Source of the DNA: Mycobacterium sp. 852013-51886_SCH5428379 | Lineage (GTDB): Bacteria > Actinomycetota > Actinomycetes > Mycobacteriales > Mycobacteriaceae | Assembly (NCBI RefSeq): GCF_001665575.1 | Contig: NZ_LZSU01000019.1 | Location: forward strand, 348,389 to 412,388 | Direction: 5' to 3' | DNA length: 64,000 nt | Part shown: positions 22,848 to 32,129 of the stretch, piece after piece | How the letters are laid out: the number at the start of each line of letters is the position of its first letter | How positions within the stretch are numbered: position 1 is the first letter of the stretch | Translations under genes and position numbers: made by a program | The notes under the pieces: model-generated | Database searches by the model: none | Seen by the model: the letters and a program-made list of their open reading frames with translations, nothing else | Told to the model about the DNA's origin: nothing

Positions 22848-24347
22848 TCACCCGCCCGTCGGCAACATGTCCTGCCACGTCTTGTCCTGACCTCCGGCGG
22901 CCAGATCCGGCTGCCGGTACACCTTGCCGTCGGGCGTCGCGTACTGGCCGGTCTGCGGATCGTAGGTCGCGATCGCCACAGACGGGCCGCCCGCCGCGTC
23001 CGGGGTCAGCGCGCTGGGTGCCATCGTCGGGCCCGTCGGGCCCGCGGCGCCCGCGGCCGGGCCGAAGATCTGGTCCTGAAAGTCGACACGGTCGTCCGGC
23101 GGGATGCCCTGGGCGATCAGGTTCGGATCGATCGGGTACGGGCCGAGCACGTGCTGGCGCATGGCCAGCGGTTCGAAAGGCTGGTCGCTGCGGCACTGTT
23201 CGACCGTCGCGGCGCGTTTGCCCGGCTGCTCCATACACGGATAGTTCCTGGCGCCGCGCACGGCCAGCGGCGAATCCTGCGGCAGTTTGCAGTACAGGCC
23301 GTCGGGGGTGTCGATGTCGGTCTCGTCGTCGGGTGACCGCCATGACGACGGCGGTAGGAACCCGACGGTGCACGCCGGCGGATCGTTCAGGCTGAGCGTG
23401 AAGTCGCCCATCGACATGCCGGTCGGGTTGTTCTTCGCGACACCGACGGTCTGGGTGGCGGCGACGTACGGGGGGAGCAGCACGAGCAGCTGCTCGATCG
23501 ACGCGTGATAGGTGACGGCGACCTGACCGATGGCGGCCAGGTTCGCCAGCAGCACCGGCATCGTCGGCTTCACCTGGTCGAACAGCCGCGATGCCTCGTC
23601 AGCCGTCGCGGGGCCGGTTTCGAGCAGGGTTCGGATCTGCGGATCGTTGTCGGCGACCTGGCCGGTGACGCCGGCGAGGCTGCGCGCCCACACGCGCAGC
23701 CGGTCCGCGGTCTGGACCTGTCCCTCCAACAGCGGCCCGCTGTCGTCGATGAGTAAGCGCATCGGATCGGCGACGTCGTTCATGTCTCCGGCCAGCGTGG
23801 CCGACGAGTCGGCCAGCGATCCGAGATCGTATGCGGCGCCGTCGAGTCCGGTGAACGTCTCGTCGAGCAGCTTGCCGATGGACTCTTTGGGCAGGCTGTC
23901 GACCAGTGCGCTCATCTGGTCGAGCATCGGACCCACCGCCTGCGGGATCGACGTCCTCGAGGCCGGGATGACCGCGCCGTCGGTGAGGAAGGGTCCGCTC
24001 TCCGAACGGGGTTGGAGGTCGACGTACTGTTCGCCTACCGCGGACACGCTGCGCACGGCCGCGTGCAGATCGGCCGGTACCTGCGGCGAGGTGTCCAGCG
24101 ACAGCGTCGCCTCCGCACCCACACGGGTGGGACGGACGTCGGTGACCTTGCCGATCTCCACCCCGCGGTAGGTCACATTGGCGAAGCGGTAGAGACCGCC
24201 CGTACCGGTCAGCTCCACCGTGACCGTCATCCGCCCGATCCCGAACAGCAGGGGCGCCTGCAGGTATCCGAACGCCATCACGCCCATCGCGACGATCGAG
24301 GCGATGGTGAAGATGACGAGCTGACTGCGGACGAACCGGGTGAGCAT
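22848..24347 (-). CDS. mceF: Mce family protein MceF (MlaD domain)
   Basis: 499 aa, last of six Mce proteins. N-terminal transmembrane anchor (LVIFTIASIVAMGVMAFGYL), then an MlaD beta-barrel region with VTVELTGTGGLYRFANVTYRGVEIGKVT, a long helical stretch, and a Pro/Gly-rich C-terminus of about 150 aa. Mce proteins form a hexameric periplasmic tunnel that carries lipids or sterols to the YrbE permease. It starts at ATG 24347, overlapping the mceE stop (ATGA). In this family the sixth protein is the usual F subunit. It ends 17 bp from the opposing secreted-protein gene. Confidence 0.92.
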   Translation of the reverse strand: MLTRFVRSQLVIFTIASIVAMGVMAFGYLQAPLLFGIGRMTVTVELTGTGGLYRFANVTYRGVEIGKVTDVRPTRVGAEATLSLDTSPQVPADLHAAVRSVSAVGEQYVDLQPRSESGPFLTDGAVIPASRTSIPQAVGPMLDQMSALVDSLPKESIGKLLDETFTGLDGAAYDLGSLADSSATLAGDMNDVADPMRLLIDDSGPLLEGQVQTADRLRVWARSLAGVTGQVADNDPQIRTLLETGPATADEASRLFDQVKPTMPVLLANLAAIGQVAVTYHASIEQLLVLLPPYVAATQTVGVAKNNPTGMSMGDFTLSLNDPPACTVGFLPPSSWRSPDDETDIDTPDGLYCKLPQDSPLAVRGARNYPCMEQPGKRAATVEQCRSDQPFEPLAMRQHVLGPYPIDPNLIAQGIPPDDRVDFQDQIFGPAAGAAGPTGPTMAPSALTPDAAGGPSVAIATYDPQTGQYATPDGKVYRQPDLAAGGQDKTWQDMLPTGG

Positions 24348-25537
24348 CAGTTCCCGCCTTCGCTGGTGGCCGTGGTGTCGGCGTCCGCGTTTCCGACCAG
24401 CGGCGGGATGGACGCCACCTCGGTCGGCGGGGCGACCGGCGCCCCCAGCGGATCGAGCGTGTAGTTGAGGTACCAGGGATCACCGGGTGCGGGCACCATG
24501 GGCGCACCCTCCTGGCCCCACCGGGTCCCGAGGAAGAGGCCGCGCTTGAGCCGCGGGATGGTGAAGTCGAAGATGATGAACTGGTTCATGTAGTCACCGC
24601 GGATGGCGCGGTCGATGAACCCCTGGGTGTAGGGGAACGTCGGCGCGTACGACACCACCGTGCCCAGGTCCGGGCCCACGTCCGCGAGCGCCTTCAGCGT
24701 GGGTTCCAGGTTGGTGAGGTTGCGCACCAGATCGGCCTGCGTGTCGTTGATCAGTCCGGTGGCGGTGTCGCTGAACACCCGGAGCCGGTCCAGTGCCTCG
24801 GTGAGCTTCGGGCGCTCGCGGTTGAGCACTTCGAGCGCGGGTGGAATGCGTTGCAGCGCAGAGGTGATGACGCCGCGCTGATTGGCGAACGTCGCCGAGA
24901 GCCGATTCATCGCCGCGATCGCGGCGTTGATGTCGTCGCGCTGGTCGTCGAGCATGCCCACGAAGTCGTCGAGCCGTATCAGCAGATCCCGGATCTGCGG
25001 TTCCCGGCCGTTGAGCGCGGCGTTGAACTCCCGGACGAGGTCGCCCACCTGTCCCAGCCCGCCGCCGTTGACGACCACCGACAGCGACGAGAGGGTCTGC
25101 TCGGTGGACGGATACGTGAAGGACTTGTCCACGCCGATGACCGAACCCGGGGCCAGCCGTCCCGTCGGCGCCTCGCCCAGGGGCGGATCCAGCGCGAGGT
25201 GCATGGAGCCCAGCAGGCTGGTCTGGCCGACGGTGGCGACGGCGTTGGCGGGGATGACGACGTCGGGTTTGACGGTGATCTCGACGTCCGCGCGCAGTTG
25301 GCGGACCTTCATCCGGCCGACGGCGCCCACGACGACGTCGTTGACCATCACGGGCGAATTCGATTCCAGAGAGCCGACATTGGTCAGCTCGACGTGGTAG
25401 GTGGTGGCACCGGATCCGGTGCCCACCGTGCCCGGCAGGGGCAGCGAGTTCAACCCCTCGAAGGCGCAGCCGCTGGCGACGACCGCTGCGCAGGACGTGA
25501 TCGCCAGCAGGCGGGTGATGGATCGGCGGCCGGTCAC
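24347..25537 (-). CDS. mceE: Mce family lipoprotein MceE (LprK type)
   Basis: 396 aa with a lipoprotein signal ending VVASGCAFEG, the Cys at about residue 24 being the acylation site, which marks the fifth Mce protein. The MlaD domain follows (TYHVELTNVGSLESNSPVMVNDVVVGAVGRM) and then the helical Mce domain. Start GTG 25537 overlaps the mceD stop (GTGA). It is anchored to the outer face of the plasma membrane by lipid and takes part in the Mce lipid-transfer channel. Confidence 0.93.
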   Translation of the reverse strand: MTGRRSITRLLAITSCAAVVASGCAFEGLNSLPLPGTVGTGSGATTYHVELTNVGSLESNSPVMVNDVVVGAVGRMKVRQLRADVEITVKPDVVIPANAVATVGQTSLLGSMHLALDPPLGEAPTGRLAPGSVIGVDKSFTYPSTEQTLSSLSVVVNGGGLGQVGDLVREFNAALNGREPQIRDLLIRLDDFVGMLDDQRDDINAAIAAMNRLSATFANQRGVITSALQRIPPALEVLNRERPKLTEALDRLRVFSDTATGLINDTQADLVRNLTNLEPTLKALADVGPDLGTVVSYAPTFPYTQGFIDRAIRGDYMNQFIIFDFTIPRLKRGLFLGTRWGQEGAPMVPAPGDPWYLNYTLDPLGAPVAPPTEVASIPPLVGNADADTTATSEGGN

Positions 25538-26997
25538 GACGGCGGATTCCCTTCCTGGGCTGGTGCGGCCGGCGCGGGCGGCGCCTCGGCGGGCAGCAGC
25601 ATGTCGGTCAAACTGGTCGGCGCCGGTGGGCCGGCGATGGGCGGCCCGGCCGGGATGGGCGCACCGGGGAACAGCGCCGGCGTCGGCCCTGCAGGTAATC
25701 CGTTCGGCGCGTATGCCCCTGGCGGTCCGGGAGGGGTCCCCCAGCCGGGCGGCGGTGGGACGTCACCGGCACCGGTGTACGCCGACACCGCGGGCGGCGT
25801 CTCGACCTGATCGGGGCTGCCGCCCGTTCCTCCGGGCGCCACGCTGGGATCGGAGTAGATGAGATTGCCCGGACTCGGGGCCTTCTTCAGGTACGCGTTG
25901 AACGGCATGGGCAGATAGTTGAAGTTCAGCAGCCGCAGCGCGGGGCCCAGGTACTCCGCGCAGATCTTCGCCGTCTCGGGCGCCGTGGCATTGCGGACCG
26001 CACCGATCGAGGAGCAGATCAATTGGACCGGATTGGCGAAGTTGCCCATCGCGAACCCGCCGATCATGGTGCCGGTATCCGGGTTGTAGATGTTGTAGCC
26101 GTTGCCGATCGCGTTCGGGGCGACGTGCAGCACGTTCTCCAGGTCGGACTTGTTGTCCACGAGGTTCTGGGTGATGGCGGAGAGGCGTTGCAGTTGTTCG
26201 GCGGTCTGATTGCGACTGCCCTCGACGAATCTGCGCACCTCTCCGACCGCCTCGGCCAGGTGGGTCAGCGCCGAATCCATATCGGCCCGGCTGCCGTCGA
26301 CAACACTGCTCACCGTGGCGAGGCGATCCTGGAACTGGACGATCTGGACGTTGCTGTCCCGCAACGCGGACACGAAGATCTGGAGGTTCTTGATCACGGC
26401 GACGATGTCCCCGCTGCCGTCGGCGAGGATGCGCCCCACCCCCGACAGCTGCGCGATGGTCTCCCGCAGCTTCTCGCCGTTGCCCTCCATGGCGTTGGCG
26501 GCGCTGTCGATGAAGCGGCTCACCGACGTGGTGGACACGTCGCCGGTCGGGCCGAGTTCTGTTGCCAGTCGGGTCAACTGCTCTTTGACCTCATCCCACT
26601 CGACCGGTACCGCGGTGCGGTCGATACCGATGACGGCGCCGTCGGCGAGCACCGGACCGCTGTCCTCGTAGGCCGGGGTCAGCTGCACGTAGCGGGCGGA
26701 GATCAGGTTCTGGGCGACGATGATCGCCTTCGCGTCCGCCGGAATGGGAACGTTGCGGTCGACGGCGAGTTCGAAGACGGCCTGATCCCCCGCCGGGGTG
26801 ATCGACTCGATCGTGCCGACCTGCACGCCGGCCACCCGCACCTCGTCACCGGGGTAGATGGAGGTGGCGGAGGTGAAGTGGGCGGTGAGGTGCCGGGGCG
26901 CGAGAACGGTCTGCCGGAGCACCACGGCGACGCCGCCGACGAGCAGTACCGCCAACGCGACGGCCAGCACCTTGGTCAGACGTGTGCGGCTGATCAT
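25534..26997 (-). CDS. mceD: Mce family protein MceD
   Basis: 487 aa: N-terminal membrane anchor (LAVALAVLLVGGVAVVL), MlaD domain with FTSATSIYPGDEVRVAGVQVGTI, helical Mce region, then a Pro/Gly/Ala-rich C-terminal tail of about 90 aa (GTPPGPPGAYAPNGLPAGP and repeats of that sort), which is typical of MceD. It starts at ATG 26997 overlapping mceC's stop. The low-complexity tail probably spans the cell-wall side and may bind peptidoglycan or partners; that is speculation. Confidence 0.93.
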   Translation of the reverse strand: MISRTRLTKVLAVALAVLLVGGVAVVLRQTVLAPRHLTAHFTSATSIYPGDEVRVAGVQVGTIESITPAGDQAVFELAVDRNVPIPADAKAIIVAQNLISARYVQLTPAYEDSGPVLADGAVIGIDRTAVPVEWDEVKEQLTRLATELGPTGDVSTTSVSRFIDSAANAMEGNGEKLRETIAQLSGVGRILADGSGDIVAVIKNLQIFVSALRDSNVQIVQFQDRLATVSSVVDGSRADMDSALTHLAEAVGEVRRFVEGSRNQTAEQLQRLSAITQNLVDNKSDLENVLHVAPNAIGNGYNIYNPDTGTMIGGFAMGNFANPVQLICSSIGAVRNATAPETAKICAEYLGPALRLLNFNYLPMPFNAYLKKAPSPGNLIYSDPSVAPGGTGGSPDQVETPPAVSAYTGAGDVPPPPGWGTPPGPPGAYAPNGLPAGPTPALFPGAPIPAGPPIAGPPAPTSLTDMLLPAEAPPAPAAPAQEGNPPS

Positions 26998-28076
26998 CGC
27001 GACCCCCCGGGAATGCCGTTGACGGGGAAGGGGAACTCGGCTCTGGGGCCGGCGTTGTCCGGTGGCTGCCCGGCGTTGACGCCACGCCGGTATCCGAGGG
27101 CGTAGTCGAGGAAGGGCTGCAGCGCCTGCGCCGGCAGGAGGTTGCCGACGAACGCGTTGTAGTAGAAGCCGTTGTTGACGGCCTCACCCTGGGTCACCTG
27201 GTATTTCGCCAGTCCCGAAAGGGCTTTGGCGATGTTGTCGCGGTTGCGTTCGAGCATCTCCGAGACCGCGTTGAGTTTCTCCATCGTCGGCGCGAGTTCG
27301 GCTTCGTTGTCCTTCACCAGGCCGGTGAGCTGCTGCGCCAGCGCCGAGGTGTTCGCCAGCAGGTTGACGATCGCGTAGCGGCGCTGCTCGAGCACCGCCA
27401 GCAGATCGTTGGCGCTCAGGAGCAGGGTGTTCACCTGTTGGCTCCGTTCGGAGAGGATTCCGGTGACGTCGGCCGCGCCGGCCAACAGGTTTCCGAGGGT
27501 CTCGTCGCGGTCGTTGAGTGACTGGGACAGCCGGGTCAGCCCGTCGAACGTGGGCCCGAGCTGCGGCGCCAACCGGTCGATGGTCTCGGCCAGGGTGTCG
27601 AGCGACTGGTTGAGCGTTGCGGTGTCGGTATCGGCGGTGTTGGAGGTGAAGTCGCTCACCGCCTCGGTCAGCGAATACGGCGAAGCGGTCCTCGACAACG
27701 GGATGACCGACATCGGGCGTAACGCGTCACCGCCCCGGGGTTCCAGCGTCATCATCCGCTCACCGAGCAGCGTCCCGGTGCGGATGTGAGCGGTGGTGTC
27801 GGTGCCGAGGCGTACCGCACCGTCGACGGAGAACGTCACCAGGGCCTTGCCCTTCTGCAGGGTCACATCCGACACCGTCCCGACAGTGAGCCCGGAGACC
27901 TTGACGTCGTTGCCCGCGGTCAACCCGCCGGCCTCGGCGAACAGCGCCTGGTACTTCACCGACGTCGCCCACGACCACAACTGCTGCGGCTGCAGACCGA
28001 CGGCGATCACCAGGACGATGAGGACCAGGCCGATGAACCCCGTCCGGATGAGCTGCGCTCCACGGTATTTCAGCAT
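26994..28076 (-). CDS. mceC: Mce family protein MceC
   Basis: 360 aa: N-terminal membrane helix (LIRTGFIGLVLIVLVIAVGL), MlaD domain (YQALFAEAGGLTAGNDVKVSGLTVGTVSDV) and the helical Mce domain. The start is ATG 28076, which shares its A with the mceB stop (TAATG); the frame is open upstream, but that part is read through the mceB coding region. It has a short C-terminal tail. It belongs to the same polycistronic unit and hexameric channel as its neighbours. Confidence 0.92.
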   Translation of the reverse strand: MLKYRGAQLIRTGFIGLVLIVLVIAVGLQPQQLWSWATSVKYQALFAEAGGLTAGNDVKVSGLTVGTVSDVTLQKGKALVTFSVDGAVRLGTDTTAHIRTGTLLGERMMTLEPRGGDALRPMSVIPLSRTASPYSLTEAVSDFTSNTADTDTATLNQSLDTLAETIDRLAPQLGPTFDGLTRLSQSLNDRDETLGNLLAGAADVTGILSERSQQVNTLLLSANDLLAVLEQRRYAIVNLLANTSALAQQLTGLVKDNEAELAPTMEKLNAVSEMLERNRDNIAKALSGLAKYQVTQGEAVNNGFYYNAFVGNLLPAQALQPFLDYALGYRRGVNAGQPPDNAGPRAEFPFPVNGIPGGSR

Positions 28077-29101
28077 TACGGCTCGGCGCACCTTCCGGTG
28101 TCTTGTTTGATCCACGGGAAGTAGGCGGTGCGCCCCTGAAGGTCGGTGACGCGCAGGCTGATCCCGCAGAGGTACTGGTTGAGCCAACTCCCGTACGCGC
28201 CCAGGCGCACCAGCTTCCGGTAGTTCGCCGGCGCCTTCTGCAACGAGACGTCGAGCAGCGGGATGTCCTTCTCGAGGAGAGGCGCCATCCGATTGAGCTC
28301 GTCGACGGTCCCGGCCAGCGGTGGCCGGGCCTGCGTCAGCAGATCAGCCAGCGATGCGGTGCCGTCATCCAGCGAGTCGATGGCGGCGCCGATGGGGTCT
28401 CGCTCCTGAGCCAGTCCGGTCATCAACGTTTCAAGCTGTTCGACCGTACCGGAGAACCGGTCACCGTCACGGGACACCGTGGCCAGCGTGGCGTCGAGGT
28501 TGTCGATCAGCTGCCGGACCGTTGCGCCGTTGTCGGCGATCGAGTTCGCGAACGACGACGTCTTCGCGAACAGGGACTCCACGTCGTTGCTCTGGCCCTG
28601 CAGCACCTTGATCAGCGAGCCCGTCAACGCGTTGACGTCGTCGGGGTCGAGGCCGCGAATGACCGGTTTGAGGCCGCCGAGGAGCAGGTCGAGGTCCAGG
28701 GCCGGCTCGGTGCGTTCGCGTGGGATCTGCGAACCCGGAGGCTGGATCCGCGTCGACCCCGGTCCGTCGATGAGATCCAGGTAGCGGTCACCGACGAGGT
28801 TCAGATAGCGCACCGCCACCTTGGTGCCGCCGGTGAGCGCAACGTCACGGTCGGCGTCGAAACGCACCAGCACGGTGTTGTCCGGTCGCAGCGTCACGGC
28901 TTTGACCGTGCCGACCCGGATGCCGGCGACCCGAACGGAGTCACCCGACTTCAGGCTCGACACATCGGTGAACACTGCCGAGTAGTCGTCGGCCGAACCG
29001 GTGCGGTACTGACCGAAGATGGCGAACAGCGCAGCGGTCAGCACCGTCATCACGACGGTGAAGGCCGCGAACTTCACCGCGGTGGGTCCGAGCCGCATCA
29101 T
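28076..29101 (-). CDS. mceB: Mce family protein MceB
   Basis: 341 aa, with N-terminal transmembrane helix (FAAFTVVMTVLTAALFAIFG), MlaD domain (YSAVFTDVSSLKSGDSVRVAGIRVGTVKAV) and helical Mce region, then a Cys pair near the end (YLCGISLRV and TGRCAEP) that could form a disulfide. It starts at ATG 29101, with a second in-frame ATG one codon later, and overlaps the mceA stop. Second of six Mce subunits. Confidence 0.93.
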   Translation of the reverse strand: MMRLGPTAVKFAAFTVVMTVLTAALFAIFGQYRTGSADDYSAVFTDVSSLKSGDSVRVAGIRVGTVKAVTLRPDNTVLVRFDADRDVALTGGTKVAVRYLNLVGDRYLDLIDGPGSTRIQPPGSQIPRERTEPALDLDLLLGGLKPVIRGLDPDDVNALTGSLIKVLQGQSNDVESLFAKTSSFANSIADNGATVRQLIDNLDATLATVSRDGDRFSGTVEQLETLMTGLAQERDPIGAAIDSLDDGTASLADLLTQARPPLAGTVDELNRMAPLLEKDIPLLDVSLQKAPANYRKLVRLGAYGSWLNQYLCGISLRVTDLQGRTAYFPWIKQDTGRCAEP

Positions 29102-30291
29102 CCGGGCTGGCCGATCTGTGCGGTGTTGCGCGGCGGCCCGTCAATGGGCCCGAACAGCATCTGCTTGAGGCCGTCGGAGTTGAGCACGATGCCCTGGTTT
29201 CCGTACTGGGCGGGGTCGGCGTCGATGTCGGAGACCACGAACGGGGCGCGGTTCTCATATCCGACGTCGGGCAGGCCCGCGCACTGGGGACCGCCGCGGG
29301 CGGCGACCTTGGGCAGATTCTGCGGATAGCGGTAGCGCTCGGTACCCAGCACGAAGGAGTCGAGCAGCAGCACGCCCGGAACCGGCGGCGGCGGCCCCTT
29401 GGCCAGCGGTGCCATCCCGGCCAGCATGCAGTTGAGGCCCTGGTGGTACTGGTTGGTCAGATCGGTGGTCGGCACCAGCAGCCGCATCACCTCGGTGAAA
29501 GACTGGCGGTTTGTGGCGATCACCTCGTTGCCGACGTCGGCCAGTCCGATCGTGCTGAGCAGCAACGCATCCAGATCGTTCTGCTTCTCGACCAGGGTGT
29601 CGGAGATGAGCGATGCGTTCTCCGCGGTGGACAGCAGATCGGGGGCCACATCGGCGTAGGCGTCGAGCACCGTCGGGGCCAGCGCGATGTCCCGCCGGAG
29701 CGCGTCCATGCTCGGGTCGAGTGTCGTGAGGAGTTCATCGAGGTCGGTCATGGTCTGGCCGAACCGTTCGCCGCGTCCGGAGAATCCTTTGGAGAGTGCG
29801 CCGAGGGTCTCGTTGAGTTTCGTGGGTTCGATCTTCGACAGCACCGAGACGAGTTGTTCGAAGACGGTGTTGATCTCGACGGTCACCCGTCCGACGGTGA
29901 GAACCTGCCCCGCGCGCAGCGGTTCCGGCGAGGGATCGGCGGGAGGCACCAGATCGACTGTCTTGGAGCCGAACACCGTCGTCGACCCGATGTCGACGAG
30001 CACGTTGGACGGGATCAGCGCGAGATGGCCGGGATCCATGGCGAGGTGCAGCGCGGCGCGGCCGTCGGACAGCGCTTCGATCGATGCCACCGAGCCGACC
30101 TGGGCGCCGTGCAACTTCACCTTCGCGTCGGGGTTCATGACCAGGCCGACGCGTTCCGAGATGACCGTCACCGGAACGCTCTCGGTGAAACTGCCGCGGA
30201 ACAGGCCGACCGCGACCGCCACGATCGCGGCGATGCAGACGACCGCCGCGCCACCCGTCGCGATGCGCGCCCTATCGGACTTCATTGCCAC
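29098..30291 (-). CDS. mceA: Mce family protein MceA
   Basis: 397 aa: signal-anchor helix (GGAAVVCIAAIVAVAVGLF), MlaD domain (SERVGLVMNPDAKVKLHGAQVGSV) and the Mce helical region, with FVLGTERYRYPQNLPKVAARGGPQCAGLPDVGYENRAP near the C-terminus, matching MceA proteins. It resembles Mce4A-type sequences in the MNPDAKVK segment, but I cannot assign a numbered mce locus from this alone. It starts at GTG 30291, or at the in-frame ATG 30285. It is 7 bp from yrbEB. Confidence 0.93.
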   Translation of the reverse strand: MAMKSDRARIATGGAAVVCIAAIVAVAVGLFRGSFTESVPVTVISERVGLVMNPDAKVKLHGAQVGSVASIEALSDGRAALHLAMDPGHLALIPSNVLVDIGSTTVFGSKTVDLVPPADPSPEPLRAGQVLTVGRVTVEINTVFEQLVSVLSKIEPTKLNETLGALSKGFSGRGERFGQTMTDLDELLTTLDPSMDALRRDIALAPTVLDAYADVAPDLLSTAENASLISDTLVEKQNDLDALLLSTIGLADVGNEVIATNRQSFTEVMRLLVPTTDLTNQYHQGLNCMLAGMAPLAKGPPPPVPGVLLLDSFVLGTERYRYPQNLPKVAARGGPQCAGLPDVGYENRAPFVVSDIDADPAQYGNQGIVLNSDGLKQMLFGPIDGPPRNTAQIGQPG

Positions 30292-30298
30292 GACTTCC

Positions 30299-31156
30299 CT
30301 ATCCCGACAGGTTGAAGTTGCCGTTGGCGCCGTACACCGACAGCGAGACGAGCAGGGTGACCACCACGACGACCACGAGTGACGTGCGCACCGCGTTGCC
30401 GACCGCCACTCCGACCCCGGCGGGTCCGCCGGTGGCGAAGAAGCCGAAGTAGGTGTGGACGAACAGCACCATCAGGGCCATGAGCACGGCCTGCAGGAAC
30501 GACCACAGCAGGTCGATCGGGTTCAGGAAGGTGTTGAAGTAGTGATCGTAGAGACCGGCGGATTGACCGAAGAGGACCACGGTGGTCAGTTGGCTGGCGC
30601 CGAAGGACAGCAGCACCGCGATCGAGTACAGCGGTGTGATGGCCACCATCCCGGCCAGGATCCGGGTGCTGACGAGGTATTCGACCGGGCGGATGCCCAT
30701 GGTCTCCAGCGCGTCGATCTCCTCGTTGATGCGCATGGCGCCCAACTGGGCGGTGACCCCGGCGCCGAAGGTGGCGGCCAGGCCGATACCGGCGACCACA
30801 GGTGCGGAGATGCGCACGTTGATGAATGCGGCGAGGAAGCCGGTGAGCGCCTCGATGCCGATGTTGCCCAGCGAGCTGTAGCCCTGCACGGCAAGGGTAC
30901 CGCCGGCAGCCATGGTGAGGAAGCCGACGATGACGACGGTGCCACCGATCATCGCCAGAGTCCCTGCGCCCATGCTGATTTCGGCGATCAGCCGGATGAT
31001 CTCCTTGCGGTAGTGCATCGCGGCGTGCGGAGTCCCCGCCAGCGCGCGACCGTAGAAGGCGACGTGGTCGCCGAGGCGCGCCAGGGAGGTGGCCGGCTTC
31101 TTGATCTGCGTGACGACGCGCGGATAGGCGGTACCGATCGTGGTGAGTGCGCCCAC
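30299..31156 (-). CDS. yrbEB: YrbE-type ABC permease, second subunit
   Basis: 285-aa MlaE-family integral membrane permease with about five to six helices. The characteristic cytoplasmic EEIDALETMGIRPVEYLV loop, through which MlaE/YrbE permeases contact the ATPase, is near residues 135-155. It forms a heterodimer with YrbEA and is powered by the MceG ATPase, which is encoded elsewhere. It starts at GTG 31156, 2 bp after yrbEA, so it is coupled. A second, shorter start is possible but would cut the N-terminal amphipathic helix. Confidence 0.94.
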   Translation of the reverse strand: MGALTTIGTAYPRVVTQIKKPATSLARLGDHVAFYGRALAGTPHAAMHYRKEIIRLIAEISMGAGTLAMIGGTVVIVGFLTMAAGGTLAVQGYSSLGNIGIEALTGFLAAFINVRISAPVVAGIGLAATFGAGVTAQLGAMRINEEIDALETMGIRPVEYLVSTRILAGMVAITPLYSIAVLLSFGASQLTTVVLFGQSAGLYDHYFNTFLNPIDLLWSFLQAVLMALMVLFVHTYFGFFATGGPAGVGVAVGNAVRTSLVVVVVVTLLVSLSVYGANGNFNLSG

Positions 31157-31158
31157 GG

Positions 31159-31929
31159 CTAACCCGTCGTCATCCGGATGCCGATCGCGGTCACCACCAC
31201 GTTGATCACGAACAAGGCCATGAAGGCGTACACCACCGTCTCGTTCACCGCGTTACCGACCGCCTTGGCGCCGCCGCCGGAGATCATCAGTCCGCGGTAG
31301 CAGGCCACCAGCCCCGCGATGAGGCCGAACAGGGCGGCCTTGACGCAGGAGATGATCACCTCGGGCACCCCGGTCAACAGAGTGATTCCCGCGGCGAAGG
31401 CGCCCGGGTTGACGTCCTGGACGAAGACCGAGAAGAAGTAGCCGCCCAGGATGCCGATGATCACCACGAGGCTGTTGAGCAGCAGCGCGACCAGCCCGGA
31501 GGCGAGCATCCGCGGGGTGACCAGGCGCTGGATCGGATTGATGCCCAGCACCTCCATGGCCTCGATCTCCTCGCGGATGGTGCGAGATCCGAGGTCGGCG
31601 CACATCGCGGTGGCGCCTGCGCCGGCGACGATGAGCACGGTGACCAGCGGCCCCACCTGCGTGACCGCGCCGAACGCCGCACCGGCACCGGACAGATCGG
31701 CGGCGCCGAGCTCACGAAGGAGGATGTTGAGGGTGAAGCTCACCAGCACCGTGAACGGGATGGCCACCAACAGCGTCGGGGCCAGCGCCACCCGCGCGAC
31801 GAACCACGACTGCTCGAGGAACTCGCGGCCCTGAAACGGGCGGCGGAAAGCGAAACGCACGGCGTCGACGGTCATCCCGAACAGGCCGCCGACCGCCTCG
31901 AGCGGACGGTCCAGGTCCGTTCGCCGCAT
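31159..31929 (-). CDS. yrbEA: YrbE-type ABC permease, first subunit
   Basis: 256-aa MlaE-family permease opening the mce operon. It has FQGREFLEQSWFVARV near the N-terminus, the GAVTQVGPLVTVLIVAGAGATAMCADLG core and the EEIEAMEVLGINPIQRLV coupling loop. I chose ATG 31929 because GGAGGTGA lies 5-6 bp upstream and because the family begins with the LDRPLEAVGG helix; the longer frame to 32040 would include the promoter. Upstream is a GGACCAC-N12-GTGGTCC inverted repeat. Confidence 0.93.
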   Translation of the reverse strand: MRRTDLDRPLEAVGGLFGMTVDAVRFAFRRPFQGREFLEQSWFVARVALAPTLLVAIPFTVLVSFTLNILLRELGAADLSGAGAAFGAVTQVGPLVTVLIVAGAGATAMCADLGSRTIREEIEAMEVLGINPIQRLVTPRMLASGLVALLLNSLVVIIGILGGYFFSVFVQDVNPGAFAAGITLLTGVPEVIISCVKAALFGLIAGLVACYRGLMISGGGAKAVGNAVNETVVYAFMALFVINVVVTAIGIRMTTG

Positions 31930-31947
31930 CGTCACCTCCGTCAATCG

Positions 31948-31973
31948 GGACCACGGCGACATCGCGGTGGTCC
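31948..31973 (-). promoter_or_regulatory. Inverted repeat upstream of yrbEA, candidate mce operator
   Basis: GGACCAC at 31948-31954 and GTGGTCC at 31967-31973 are perfect inverted 7-mers separated by 12 bp, 19 bp before the yrbEA start. It does not match the AAC-N2-GTT core I associate with KstR boxes. A GntR or TetR regulator site is possible. Confidence 0.4.
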
Positions 31974-32016
31974 GAGCGAAAACAGTGACATCGCCATGGG
32001 CCGAAACCCTCGTACC

Positions 32017-32033
32017 GTCCCGCCCATCGGGAC
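32017..32033. promoter_or_regulatory. Palindrome GTCCCG-N5-CGGGAC in the mce/nitroreductase divergent region
   Basis: Perfect 6-bp arms around CCCAT. The GGGAC elements recall DosR half-sites but point in the everted orientation. It lies between yrbEA and the Acg-like gene. Confidence 0.35.
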
Positions 32034-32055
32034 AGTGCACGCGGGGGCCGACTTC

Positions 32056-32069
32056 GGGACTTCTTGCTC
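32056..32069 (+). promoter_or_regulatory. Partial DosR-box-like site before the Acg-like gene
   Basis: TTCGGGACT (32053-32061) is a perfect left half of the DosR consensus TTSGGGACTWWAGTCCCSAA; the right half is poor (about 9 of 14 core matches overall). It sits about 60 bp before the GTG at 32130. Confidence 0.45.
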
Positions 32070-32129
32070 TACCGGCGGCCCGGCCCGGCGCGGCAGGCTG
32101 GAATCACCACGAAGAAAGGTGGCGACGAC

